Assembly: GCA_020344315.1 (NCBI GenBank)
Contig: CP070820.1
Location: 601,246-653,224 of the forward strand
Length of the DNA: 51,979 nt
Direction of reading: 5' to 3'
Source: Candidatus Bathyarchaeum sp.
GTDB lineage: Archaea > Thermoproteota > Bathyarchaeia > Bathyarchaeales > Bathyarchaeaceae
Shown here piece by piece: positions 9,276 to 18,363 of this stretch. Below the pieces are notes generated by a model, which was not told where the DNA came from, searched no databases, and saw nothing but the letters and a program-made list of their open reading frames with translations. The position numbers were made by a program, and so were the translations under genes. Positions within the stretch are counted from its first letter, which is position 1. The number at the start of each line of letters is the position of its first letter.

Positions 9276-10421
9276 TTATTTTTGTTTTGTCTTCTTGACG
9301 CAGGCTATGCTTGTGCCATCCATACATGTATGCAGTGAGTTTTTTTGACTAGACTCCGGTATGTGTACACACCCTAGGTCAGACCCGAACCAGTCACCTG
9401 TTTGGGCGTGGGCTCTGTTTCTACACCCGCCACCACATGTGTCGCGGTATTCGCAGTATCCACACTTTCCCTTCAAGTTGTTGGGGTCTTGCAGTTGTGG
9501 GTAAAACTCTGACTTTTTCACTTCTTCCCAGAGTTCCTTCAAGGTTTTTTCTCTGATGTTCCCAATTTTTAAGCCTTCAGAATAGAAGCAGGGTATTACG
9601 TCTCCGTTCTCGAGAACGCTTAGGTATCCACCAAATAGGAAGTAAATGCATTTGCCCGTGAATTCGTTTTTATACCATTCCGGAAAGTTTTCGGGGTCTC
9701 TTTGTTTGACGATCCGAGCATAGAATGGACAGTGTATGTGAAATCCAAATTCGGGTTTATACTCTCTTTTAGTCAAGTCGTACACGTTGTTCAAGAACCA
9801 TTCATACTGTTCAGGCGTTGGCTCCAAGTATACATGTTCGTGGGCTCTTCCGGATGGGACCAAATGGTTGAACCATACAAATCTTGCGCCATACTTTTCA
9901 GCTAAATTGACTACATGCTCTGCTTCTTTGTAGTTAATGCTTGTGGCTGCCATCGATAAACCGTTTAGGATACCCCCCTTTGACAGTTTTTTAATTGCTG
10001 AAAGAGCGGCTTTGTATGACCCCTTTCCTCGTATGGCGTCATTTATTTCTTCTGGACCATCTATGCTGATAGATGTGTAAACATCGTTTTTGACCAAGTT
10101 GTCGTAAATTTCTCCATCCACGAAATACCCATTTGTCAATAAGCATACTCTAAGCCCGAGGCTCCTAGCATGACTAATTATTTCGAAGATGTCTTTTCGT
10201 AAAAGTGGCTCTCCGCCTTTTAATCCGAACCATTGGGAACCGAACTCGTAAACTTGGTCAACAAGGTTTATTGCTTCTTCTGTGTTTAATTCATCAGGGG
10301 ATGGGTTCATATCTGCATTGACGTTACAGTATAAGCAATTAAGATTGCAAGCTCCTGTAGCTCTCCAAGAAGTAATCATCAGAGGACCATTCTGCTTATC
10401 TGGAGGACTATAAGAGGACAT
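9276..10421 (-). CDS. Radical SAM protein with SPASM domain
   Basis: This 381-residue protein has the CX3CX2C cluster motif at C25, C29 and C32 (CNLNCLYC) and a GGEPL motif near residue 75. The C-terminal SPASM-type cysteines are in GKCGYCEYRDTCGGGC and a final DLGC. Enzymes of this architecture modify peptides or tetrapyrroles (AhbC/AhbD/NirJ-like) using auxiliary iron-sulfur clusters. The NLKGKCGYCEYR stretch resembles the heme-branch enzymes, but no other gene of that pathway is present, so the substrate is open. It is clearly paralogous to the gene at 17284: both share WFGL.GGEPL, NGYFV.GE and SPFYARIVK-like blocks. It is divergent from the B12-type radical SAM gene at 10616, with a shared intergenic promoter region. 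A C-terminal tail after the last SPASM cysteine contains two more cysteines. Confidence 0.85.
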   Translation of the reverse strand: MSSYSPPDKQNGPLMITSWRATGACNLNCLYCNVNADMNPSPDELNTEEAINLVDQVYEFGSQWFGLKGGEPLLRKDIFEIISHARSLGLRVCLLTNGYFVDGEIYDNLVKNDVYTSISIDGPEEINDAIRGKGSYKAALSAIKKLSKGGILNGLSMAATSINYKEAEHVVNLAEKYGARFVWFNHLVPSGRAHEHVYLEPTPEQYEWFLNNVYDLTKREYKPEFGFHIHCPFYARIVKQRDPENFPEWYKNEFTGKCIYFLFGGYLSVLENGDVIPCFYSEGLKIGNIREKTLKELWEEVKKSEFYPQLQDPNNLKGKCGYCEYRDTCGGGCRNRAHAQTGDWFGSDLGCVHIPESSQKNSLHTCMDGTSIACVKKTKQK

Positions 10422-10588
10422 TTTATCAAATCCGTCACTGACAAAAGTGTACTAATGGTAGCATTTTTAAAAAGCTTCCGTTTTTGGTGTACACCCGTAA
10501 AATGGCGAGTTTTCTCATGAAAAACTGTTGTTCCATTTTGTTGTCCTAGTAGACTAAACTTATTTACCGTAAAATTTTGTTTTTTGCT

Positions 10589-10600
10589 ATACATAAATAA
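10589..10600 (+). promoter_or_regulatory. TATA-like element for the B12 radical SAM gene
   Basis: TACATAAATAA lies about 16-26 bases before the ATG at 10616. This spacing would give a transcript that starts at or beside the ATG (leaderless), or translation from the GTG at 10658, which has GAGGAG upstream. Confidence 0.45.
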
Positions 10601-10615
10601 ATTACCAATTATATC

Positions 10616-12007
10616 ATGTACAATCCACAGTATGAAAAGAGAGGAGAAGAACTGCAAGTGATTTTGTTGATGACCACCGCTCCACCCCTAGAATCACCTT
10701 GGATTCTTGGTAGGAAACTTCCCCCTCTAGGATTAGCTTATGTTGCTGCCTCTCTAGAAAAAGCAAATTTCCATGTAGAAGTCCTTGACAATTATCTCCT
10801 TAAGAAACCAATCGATTACATCAAACAGGAAACCAAGAGGCTTGCGCCAGAAATAATCGGCATAACATGCGGTTCCGTAACCTATCAACGATGCATTGAA
10901 ACAGCCAAGGCAATTAAAGAGGTGCTTCCTTCCTGCAAGGTTGTGGTCGGTGGATGGCATCCTTCGTACATGCCTGAAAGCATGTTGCAGCATCCAGAGA
11001 TAGACTATGTTGTCATGGGAGAAGGCGAACGTGCAATGGTGGAACTTGCAAACAGTATCACAAAAGGCGAAGACAATTCAGCTATCGCCAAGATTCCAGG
11101 TCTTGCCTACAGGCATAGACAAAAAATAACAAAGACCGCTCCGAAATTTATTGAGGATCTGGACGAGGTTCCTTTTCCTGCAAGACATTTGCTGCCCATG
11201 CAACTCTACGCTAGAGAGATGGAATTTTTGGGTGTTAAACCAGTAGATACTATGAATGTGATCCGGGGTTGCCCCTATAATTGTGCATTTTGCGAGACTA
11301 AGCGATTATGGGGATCAAAGTGTCGCGCCTTCAGTGCCCCTCGAGTTGTAGAAGAACTCGGTCATCTAGTAAGTAACTATGGTACAAAAGGTATCTATTT
11401 TGTGGGTGACAATTTTACGATTCAGAAAAAAAGAACAATAGAGTTATGTAAAGAAATAAGAAAGTCTGATCTGGACATCAAATGGGTTTGTGATACTAGA
11501 GTCGACCTGATCTCGCGCGACCTGCTGAAGGAGATGAAGGATGCTGGATGCAGAACTATATGGTTTGGAGTAGAATCGGGTTCTCCTCGTATTTTGAGAA
11601 AAATCAATAAGGGTATTACAGTTCACCAAGTGGTTCAAGCATTTAAGCTTTGTAGAGAAGAAGGAATACAGATTTCCTGTTCATTCATGTTGGGGATACC
11701 TGGAGAAACAGTAAACGATATGAGAGATACATTCAACTTTGCCAAGAAATTAGATCCTGACTGGTGTCAATTTAATATCTTTGTAGCGTATCCGAGTAGT
11801 GCTTTATATGATGAAATTATGACGAAGGGTCTCTACGAGAATGCTGAAGATTTTGCAAAATATGTCAGGACCGAAGATTTCGATTATGAGTTAGTGCTAA
11901 AGATTCAAAGGCGATTTCACAAGCAGTTCAATAGATCGCCGAAGAGAATACTTCGAAAAATCAGGCGAGATGGTCTTTTAAGTGTCTTGAGAACGCCTTT
12001 TAGTTAA
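10616..12007 (+). CDS. B12-binding-domain radical SAM protein (paralogue of 3128-4513)
   Basis: This 463-residue protein has an N-terminal cobalamin-binding-type domain (LPPLGLAYVAASL, VVVGGWHPSYMP) followed by a radical SAM barrel. The cluster cysteines are C219, C223 and C226 (RGCPYNCAFC). The GIPGET loop and MKDAGCRTIWFGVESGS block are shared with the minus-strand gene at 3128, so the two are duplicates. The substrate is unknown; related enzymes act on lipids, tetrapyrroles and antibiotics. The ATG at 10616 lacks a ribosome binding site but fits a leaderless transcript. An alternative GTG at 10658 is preceded by GAGGAG and falls directly before the first beta strand (VILLM), which is where family members usually begin. 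The C-terminus is basic (NRSPKRILRKIRR). Confidence 0.85.
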   Translation: MYNPQYEKRGEELQVILLMTTAPPLESPWILGRKLPPLGLAYVAASLEKANFHVEVLDNYLLKKPIDYIKQETKRLAPEIIGITCGSVTYQRCIETAKAIKEVLPSCKVVVGGWHPSYMPESMLQHPEIDYVVMGEGERAMVELANSITKGEDNSAIAKIPGLAYRHRQKITKTAPKFIEDLDEVPFPARHLLPMQLYAREMEFLGVKPVDTMNVIRGCPYNCAFCETKRLWGSKCRAFSAPRVVEELGHLVSNYGTKGIYFVGDNFTIQKKRTIELCKEIRKSDLDIKWVCDTRVDLISRDLLKEMKDAGCRTIWFGVESGSPRILRKINKGITVHQVVQAFKLCREEGIQISCSFMLGIPGETVNDMRDTFNFAKKLDPDWCQFNIFVAYPSSALYDEIMTKGLYENAEDFAKYVRTEDFDYELVLKIQRRFHKQFNRSPKRILRKIRRDGLLSVLRTPFS

Positions 12008-12192
12008 TGCGTACATTCCTCTAAGTTACATCAACAACGAGTCCTTTGTTGCGCCTCTTTTTTGTACTCAACATCAACTGAATCCTTGTTCTCCCCTGTA
12101 TTAGTAAAGTTTTTTAGCTTGAGCTAACATGGGAAGCTCCATCTGGAACAACTAAATCCCTTTATGCTAAAATTGTCGCAAGGTGTCTGAAA

Positions 12193-13320
12193 ATGAAGTT
12201 GCAAACATCTATTGATTTTGTCAAAGCTGAAGTGGACAAGAACAAGTTGGTTATATCCTCTGAAAGACCTCTTGAAGTGCTTAGCTCAGCAGTTCTTAAT
12301 GGGGGTTTCACAAAAGCAAATAAAATAATCAGCATCCACGTGCCACTAGATACTGAAGAAAATGCTGACAAAGACGCAGAAGTTCTCGACAAGGAGATTC
12401 ATGAAGACCCAGAAGATATAATAAAAAAAGTTTTATCGAAACTGGACATCGCCCCAGATGTGGTCGTGGGCATAATGACTAATGCAGATGTGAGAAACGT
12501 GGAAGTTTCCATTCAACGATGTAAAGACATAACTTTAACCGCCTTTGTTACTGCAGGAGTCGAAGTTGCTGCCACGGCAGGGGAATCCACATTTTCTAAA
12601 CAAAATCCTCACAAAATTGACAATGAGGGCACAATTAACATCATCTTACTAATCGATGGAGATCTCACGGAAAGCTGCATGGTTGATGCGGTGAAAACTG
12701 TTACAGAAGCCAAGACTGTAGCACTGAGAGAATTAGATGTAAGAAGTTACTTTTCCGGTGATCTTGCCAGCGGAACAGTGACAGATAGCGTCGTTGTTGC
12801 ATGTACAAAACGAGGAAAGACTGTGGATTATGCAGGAACTGGAACTGTGTTGGGAGAACTTATCGGCAAATCAGTAATAGAGTCATTGAAGAAGGCTCTT
12901 CTGAAAGAACAAAACATTATTGCAAACCGATCTCTAACAAAAAGATTAGAAGAGAGGGGAATATCCCTCGCAAAAGCAATAACTCTCTTTTTAGAGACTC
13001 GTCCCAAAATTGCTGGAAAATTTGAGCAATTTAACGAAGAAATACTGCAAACTTTGTCTGATCCGAAAGTGGTTTCCCTAGTCATTGCAGGTCTCAGACT
13101 TGACGACGATTTAAAATTAGGTCTGATTCCAAAAGGCACGTTCGACAAGTCCGTGGCCGTTAAAACCTTTCAAACCGCTGTAATCAACTACTTGTGTAAC
13201 AACAATCCATCAAAGGACCTCAAACTTGATGATACGAGTCTAGCCGCTGTAGAAAATTTAGGTCCTTTTACCGGAAGCATTCTTGTGGCTATTATGAACA
13301 ACGTTTATTCAGGCATGTAG
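12193..13320 (+). CDS. cbiS: Bifunctional adenosylcobinamide amidohydrolase / alpha-ribazole-phosphate phosphatase (CbiS-like)
   Basis: Residues 1-235 match the CbiZ amidohydrolase family, which cleaves the aminopropanol arm from salvaged adenosylcobinamide to give adenosylcobyric acid. Visible family features are LSSAVLNGGF, the central TAFVTAGVEVAATAGE block, GTINIILL and GTATDS-like SGTVTDSVVVAC, ending in YAGTGTVLGELIG. Residues 245-375 are an added helical domain starting LTKRLEERGISL, with DPKVVSLVIAGLRLDDDLKLGLIP. This resembles the CobZ/PgpA-like alpha-ribazole phosphatase. A CbiZ-CobZ fusion is known as CbiS in Methanopyrus. The amidohydrolase half is certain; the phosphatase half is inferred from length and weak similarity. 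AAGGTG at 12180-12185 is the ribosome binding site. Confidence 0.8.
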   Translation: MKLQTSIDFVKAEVDKNKLVISSERPLEVLSSAVLNGGFTKANKIISIHVPLDTEENADKDAEVLDKEIHEDPEDIIKKVLSKLDIAPDVVVGIMTNADVRNVEVSIQRCKDITLTAFVTAGVEVAATAGESTFSKQNPHKIDNEGTINIILLIDGDLTESCMVDAVKTVTEAKTVALRELDVRSYFSGDLASGTVTDSVVVACTKRGKTVDYAGTGTVLGELIGKSVIESLKKALLKEQNIIANRSLTKRLEERGISLAKAITLFLETRPKIAGKFEQFNEEILQTLSDPKVVSLVIAGLRLDDDLKLGLIPKGTFDKSVAVKTFQTAVINYLCNNNPSKDLKLDDTSLAAVENLGPFTGSILVAIMNNVYSGM

Positions 13321-13373
13321 CAAACCTTAGATTACCGAGAAATACATTTACGAAACTGTTCATTACCCCCTTT

Positions 13374-13393
13374 AAGCTAAGCAGCTTTTTTTT
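13374..13393 (+). terminator. Hairpin followed by T-run after cbiS
   Basis: AAGCT at 13374-13378 and AGCTT at 13383-13387 can form a five-pair stem with a four-base loop. The sequence continues as an uninterrupted run of eight T. It lies 54 bases after the cbiS stop and well ahead of the next gene, so an intrinsic-type terminator is plausible. Confidence 0.5.
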
Positions 13394-13527
13394 AGAAACC
13401 TTAAATTTGGAGAATGTAAAAAAGAATTGGTATGAAGTAGAACCGTCTTGGGAAAAGTAAGCCTGTAGAGCTTGCATAAGAAATCGCGGTTTTACCAAAT
13501 CACAATAAATCCTGTAAAGGTGAAAAA

Positions 13528-16401
13528 ATGACAACTTCAAGGCGTGTTTATTCAACCGCTACAATTGTCTTGGTTTCACTCTTAACTTTGTCCGTTTTGT
13601 TGGGGTTCTATAATTTCGCGAACAGCACAGCTAATGCTTCCATGGATGTTACCGCAGTAACTGATAGTAGTGATTTGCTTCAGTATGAGTGGTCGCAGAT
13701 TCATGGTGACCCAGCTTTTACACGTTTCTCGGCGGGACCAGCCCCGGAGGCATCAGACATCCTGTGGAAAACAACCATAGAGGGCATACAGAGTTATGTG
13801 GCAGCCTTTAACGGTAAGGTCTTCGTCACAACAAGGACAAATGTTATCGCCCTTCACAAGGACTTGGGAAACATTATTTGGAATACCACTTTGCCTGCCC
13901 GTCAGAGATGGCCAACAGTATATAAAATAGATGACGCACACCTTGTTGTAGGACAATATTGTCTTGATCCCGAAAATGGGAATATTTTATGGGAAAGCAG
14001 CGATTTTTCTGCCAATACGGGCAATTTTGCTGAGGGTGTTTACAGCCCAGAGGAAAAGCTCTTCTACACTAAGGGTGAATCGTCAGTTCAAGCTTGGGAC
14101 TTTTCTGATCCAACGAAACCAACCACACTTGCATGGGAGACCTTTATCCCTGACAGCGGAAGTGTTGGAGCAGGTATACAATATGGTGATGGAAAAGTGT
14201 TCCCAGGATCAGCTGCGCCTAACCAAATAGCTTTAGACGCTAAAACAGGAAACGTCGTCTGGGACACGCAAACAACAGGGATTATGACATGGTCCGGTTC
14301 CTACTATCAGGGTAGGTTCCTTAGGGGTGGAACAGATAATCAATTCTACTGTTTCAACGCTACCAACGGTGAGGTTCTATGGGTGTATAATCCAGGCACA
14401 GAGGTGGGACACTGGGCAAGTGGTTGCGCCACTGCATACGGCATGGTCTACGAGATAAACAAGGATGGGCACCTCTACGCCCTAGATGTGAACACAGGAG
14501 ATGTTGTGTGGAAATACAAGTGCCCAGGATACATCTTCTTTCCAGGATGGCCAGTGGTTGCTGACGGCAAGGTCTACGCTACAACAGGCCAAGAAAATTC
14601 AACCGACCCCTTTACCGGGCAGGTCAGCAGCAAACCCGAGTTTGTATGTCTTGACGCCTTCACGGGAAGCCTTCTATGGGAACTGCCCATACAAGCCTAT
14701 GCTCCTAGGGAATCTACGGCAATAGCCTATGGCAACTTATACCTTATTCCCGGTTCAATTAACTATATGGAGATGGATAGCTACATAACCCTCAATGAGG
14801 TATGGGCTATCGGTCCTAAGCAATGGCCGATTTTTCGCCGTGACCCAGCGCATACCGCCGCTAGCGACTCAGGTCCCACAAATTTAAGCCTCAGATGGAA
14901 GTTTACTACTGGTGGAGCAGTAATCTCCTCACCCACCATCGCGGATAGCAAGGTCTACGTAGGCTCATATGACAAAAACATCTACTGCCTTGATGCTTTG
15001 AACGGCGCATTCATATGGAATTATACGACTGGTGCCGGAATCAAATCATCGCCAGCCATGGTTGACGGGAAAGTATACGTAGGACCTGACGACGGATACG
15101 TTTACTGCCTCAACGCTAATAACGGTAGCCTCATCTGGAAAACTTACGCTGGCGGTTACATTGAAGCCCACTTTGGTGTTATATCAAGATTAAGCTCCTC
15201 CCCTACTGTGGTCGAGGGCAGAGTCTACGTGGGCTCGCTGGACAAAAAGACTTATTGTCTCGACGCCAATTCTGGAGACGTCATTTGGACCTATGAGACT
15301 GCAGGGTATATTTCTTCCTCTCCAGCCGTCGTCGACGGTGCGGTCTACATCACTTCGCAGGAACCCAATTCAGGCACGCTCTACAAGTTGGATGCTACCA
15401 CATCAAACCTCATCTGGAACATCTCCCTTCCGTATCGGATATCAGAAGGAAGAGAAAAAGATATGATGGCATCCCCAACAGTCGCAGATGGTATGGTCTT
15501 CGCATCATCCAACAAACTGTGGCGTTATGGCATAAATGCCACAACTGGCAAGATTGAATGGACGTACACCAATGATGCAACCGAATTCATAATTGACACC
15601 ATGGCCTATCATGAAGGCAAACTCTTCTTTCCAGATCTGAACTATATAGGATGCATCGATGCCACGAGCGGCCAACCAATATGGACGTCTTATCTTGGAG
15701 AAATTCTGGAGTCCTCACCTACCTACGCCGATGGCAAGGTTTACGTTAGTACCTCCGACCGACGAATAATCTATGTTCTTAACGCTTCAACTGGAGAACG
15801 GCTTTCGTGGTTCCCGACTGGCTCTAAATGCTGGTCCTCTCCAAGCCTTTGGCAGGGTAGATTGTACGTAGGAAACCATGACATGAACATCTACTGTTTA
15901 GTAGATACTAGTTTTCCAATCATAACTCCCTCAGTTATTGCCAATCTGAACACTGATATGATTAGTTTAGCCAACATTGAATCTGTAACTGTTACCGGAC
16001 AAATTGAACCTAGAATCCCCAATGCACCTCTAACTGTTATCTTTAGCAAACCAGACGGCACAAGCATACATGAACACCTCACAAGCAACGAAAATGCTGC
16101 CTTCACAATATCCTATACACCAGATACCGCTGGCAACTGGACTGTCACCGTCAGGTACGACGGCGCAGAATACCCAAGCCGCATGTACACCCAAGCCTTC
16201 AGCACACACCTGCCCTTAACAGTAGTTGAATCCGAAGAACCACCGTCATCGCCTCCACCGCCACCACCAAAAGAAGGCATACCAACGGAATACATCATCG
16301 TTTTAGTTGGTGCCATATTATTAGTGGTGATCGTCACGTTCGTATATTGGTACATAAAGGAAGGCAAGAACCGCCACTCGTATTATACTTCAAAAAAATA
16401 G
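13528..16401 (+). CDS. Secreted membrane-anchored PQQ-type beta-propeller protein (two propellers)
   Basis: This 957-residue extracellular protein has a signal segment at about residues 10-33. PQQ/Trp-docking repeats fill most of the chain and seem to form two sets. The first covers about 50-420 (LHKDLGNIIWNTTL, NATNGEVLWVYN). The second begins after QWPIFRRDPAHTA near 430 and runs to about 795, with repeated DGKVYVGS..IYCLDA.NG..IW units. A beta-sandwich domain follows (about 800-900), then a proline-rich linker (PPSSPPPPPPKEG), one transmembrane helix (about 919-942) and a basic tail. The start has a clear AAAGGTG ribosome binding site. The repeats show fold, not enzymatic function. It may work in surface binding or as part of the cell envelope. 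It differs from the 264-2933 protein in repeat order, so they are distant relatives. Confidence 0.85.
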   Translation: MTTSRRVYSTATIVLVSLLTLSVLLGFYNFANSTANASMDVTAVTDSSDLLQYEWSQIHGDPAFTRFSAGPAPEASDILWKTTIEGIQSYVAAFNGKVFVTTRTNVIALHKDLGNIIWNTTLPARQRWPTVYKIDDAHLVVGQYCLDPENGNILWESSDFSANTGNFAEGVYSPEEKLFYTKGESSVQAWDFSDPTKPTTLAWETFIPDSGSVGAGIQYGDGKVFPGSAAPNQIALDAKTGNVVWDTQTTGIMTWSGSYYQGRFLRGGTDNQFYCFNATNGEVLWVYNPGTEVGHWASGCATAYGMVYEINKDGHLYALDVNTGDVVWKYKCPGYIFFPGWPVVADGKVYATTGQENSTDPFTGQVSSKPEFVCLDAFTGSLLWELPIQAYAPRESTAIAYGNLYLIPGSINYMEMDSYITLNEVWAIGPKQWPIFRRDPAHTAASDSGPTNLSLRWKFTTGGAVISSPTIADSKVYVGSYDKNIYCLDALNGAFIWNYTTGAGIKSSPAMVDGKVYVGPDDGYVYCLNANNGSLIWKTYAGGYIEAHFGVISRLSSSPTVVEGRVYVGSLDKKTYCLDANSGDVIWTYETAGYISSSPAVVDGAVYITSQEPNSGTLYKLDATTSNLIWNISLPYRISEGREKDMMASPTVADGMVFASSNKLWRYGINATTGKIEWTYTNDATEFIIDTMAYHEGKLFFPDLNYIGCIDATSGQPIWTSYLGEILESSPTYADGKVYVSTSDRRIIYVLNASTGERLSWFPTGSKCWSSPSLWQGRLYVGNHDMNIYCLVDTSFPIITPSVIANLNTDMISLANIESVTVTGQIEPRIPNAPLTVIFSKPDGTSIHEHLTSNENAAFTISYTPDTAGNWTVTVRYDGAEYPSRMYTQAFSTHLPLTVVESEEPPSSPPPPPPKEGIPTEYIIVLVGAILLVVIVTFVYWYIKEGKNRHSYYTSKK

Positions 16402-16508
16402 AATCATTAACCTAAATCCAGTGGGTGTTCACGCTATTCTTATATGGCATTACCCTACAAGAGGTAAAACAAGCCAAACTAGTACACAGAAACGCAAGGG
16501 TTAACAAA

Positions 16509-17201
16509 ATGTCCAAAGTAGTCGCTTTTTCATCTGGAGGAAAAGACTCAATGTACGCACTTTACTTAGCACTACACAACGGAATCAAAGTAGATTACTT
16601 ATTGTTCGTTAAAAATGGAAGTAAAGCGCACCGATTAAACAGTTGGCTACTAGAACCAGTTTCAGAAACTCTGGAAATACCTGCTGTAACCACAGACAAA
16701 GGTATACCTTCAATAAGGAAATCTCTTAAAAAGTTGAAGGCCAACATGGTCATCTCCGGAGTTATGTTAACCCCAGAACATATGGATTGGTATCATGAGA
16801 TATGCAATCCAATTCATGTAAAACATTATGCTCCCCTTTGGGGAAAGAAACCCCTAGCAGCACTCACTGAAATAGTAGAACTGGGATTCCAAACAATAAT
16901 CATTGAAATTGATGCCTGCATGGGCTCCCGTAAAAGTTGGATTGGAAAAAAAATAGATAGACCTCTTATTCAGGAAATGGAGAAACTGGAAAAGGAGCAG
17001 AAGATAAATCCGTCGGGCGAACTTGGAGCGTACCACACTTTTGTTCTCGATTGCCCGCTCTACAAAAAAAAGATAAATATCCTTGATTCGGAAATTTTCG
17101 GGGAGAATTCTAGAAGATATTTTGTTATAAAAAGCGCAAATTTACAATCAAAGATATATTCTAAAGATGAACCAGCATTTGAATCTCGAAATATGACCTA
17201 A
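16509..17201 (+). CDS. Diphthine--ammonia ligase-like N-type ATP pyrophosphatase (MJ0570 family)
   Basis: This 230-residue cytoplasmic protein carries the PP-loop SGGKDS at residues 9-14, which binds ATP for adenylation. The order of blocks matches the Dph6/MJ0570 family: YALYLAL, the VISGVML stretch, YAPLWGKKPLAAL, SWIGKKID and INPSG. True Dph6 amidates diphthine on elongation factor 2. Here the family block that normally reads like GEGGEYET is GELGAYHT (170-177), so it has diverged and may use another substrate. The ATG at 16509 is preferred because the longer reading frame from 16425 adds a stretch without family similarity. It sits just after the propeller gene and before a SPASM radical SAM gene on the same strand. 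Confidence 0.7.
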   Translation: MSKVVAFSSGGKDSMYALYLALHNGIKVDYLLFVKNGSKAHRLNSWLLEPVSETLEIPAVTTDKGIPSIRKSLKKLKANMVISGVMLTPEHMDWYHEICNPIHVKHYAPLWGKKPLAALTEIVELGFQTIIIEIDACMGSRKSWIGKKIDRPLIQEMEKLEKEQKINPSGELGAYHTFVLDCPLYKKKINILDSEIFGENSRRYFVIKSANLQSKIYSKDEPAFESRNMT

Positions 17202-17283
17202 TAAAGAGGAACGGGTTTTAAACAAAAATTTTAATATGAGGTAAAAATGTTATGTAACAACAACAAATTTGCACAGAGGATTG

Positions 17284-18348
17284 ATGCGTCTGAGAACTAA
17301 AGGACCCATGTTTATTATGGTTTGGCGGTGCACTCACGCCTGTAACCTTGACTGTACTTACTGCAGTTTTAGAGGCGGAGATCTACCTAAGGCTCCAGCC
17401 GCTGACGAATTAGATGTAAAAGGCGCATTGCATGTTGTGGACGAGATATACAATTTCGGTGCCACATGGTTTGGGTTGAGTGGTGGTGAACCACTGACTC
17501 GTGGAGATATTTTTGAGCCAATTCATTATGCAAAAAAATTGGGCATGAACGTGAGTGTGATAACGAACGGATATTTTGTTAATGGAGAGATGTATAACAA
17601 GCTTGTGAAAGAAGAAGTCATGACATCTATCAGCATGGATGGTCGTGAAGAAATACAAGACAAGCTTAGGGGAAAAGGTTTCTACAAAACAGCATTAGGT
17701 GCTGTTAAGAAATTGTCCAAAGTAGGGCTTCTAGATTGTTTGGTAACAACAGTTACAAAACTTAACCTTACAGAAATGGATCACCTAGTCGATATAGCCG
17801 AAGAACACGGCGCTAAACGCTTGGTTATCCATAACTATGTTCCGGTAGGAAACGGAAAATACAACGTTGAACTTGCTCCTTCACCTGAACAGTATGAAAA
17901 GTTATGGAATCATGTCTTCGATTTATATCAAGAGTACAAAGGTAAAGTCGACATCAAAGTGTATAGCCCATTCTACGCTCGTATAGTTAAAGATAAGGGA
18001 CTGCACAATTTCTGGGAGTGGTACACCAACGATTTCTTGGGTAAATGCACTATTGATGGTCATTACGTCAGCATATCGCCGAATGGAGACGTGAAACCCT
18101 GTGGATTCAATGAACACCTGAAATTGCAGAACCTAAAAGACAAAAGCCTCAGAGAAATCTGGAACGACCTACAAAATGACGAGTTCTATCTGAAGATCAG
18201 GGACAAACGCAACCTAAAAGGCAAATGTGGAGTATGCGAATACCGTGAAATATGCGGCGGCTGCAGAACAAGAGCTGAATATTATACAGGAGACATCTTT
18301 GAATCTGATCCAGCATGCGCTTACATTCCACAAGCACTTCACGATTAA
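17284..18348 (+). CDS. Radical SAM protein with SPASM domain (paralogue of 9276-10421)
   Basis: This protein of about 354 residues has the radical SAM motif CNLDCTYC, a WFGLSGGEPLTR stretch, and C-terminal SPASM cysteines in GKCGVCEYREICGGC with a final DPAC. These features place it with the AhbC/AhbD/NirJ-like and peptide-modifying SPASM enzymes. The paralogue at 9276 is alike along its whole length. I chose ATG at 17284 because AGAGG lies just upstream; a TTG at 17269 would add five residues. It follows the diphthine-ligase-like gene by 82 bases, and a TATA-like AATTTTAATATG stretch lies between them. It ends 15 bases before the convergent gene on the other strand. No small precursor peptide was seen nearby. 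Confidence 0.85.
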   Translation: MRLRTKGPMFIMVWRCTHACNLDCTYCSFRGGDLPKAPAADELDVKGALHVVDEIYNFGATWFGLSGGEPLTRGDIFEPIHYAKKLGMNVSVITNGYFVNGEMYNKLVKEEVMTSISMDGREEIQDKLRGKGFYKTALGAVKKLSKVGLLDCLVTTVTKLNLTEMDHLVDIAEEHGAKRLVIHNYVPVGNGKYNVELAPSPEQYEKLWNHVFDLYQEYKGKVDIKVYSPFYARIVKDKGLHNFWEWYTNDFLGKCTIDGHYVSISPNGDVKPCGFNEHLKLQNLKDKSLREIWNDLQNDEFYLKIRDKRNLKGKCGVCEYREICGGCRTRAEYYTGDIFESDPACAYIPQALHD

Positions 18349-18363
18349 CATTTTTGCCCACAC

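Noticed and set aside
10379..10657. Minus-strand frame of 92 codons upstream of the SPASM gene
   Set aside because: It spans the promoter region between divergent genes and overlaps both. No motif or ribosome binding site.
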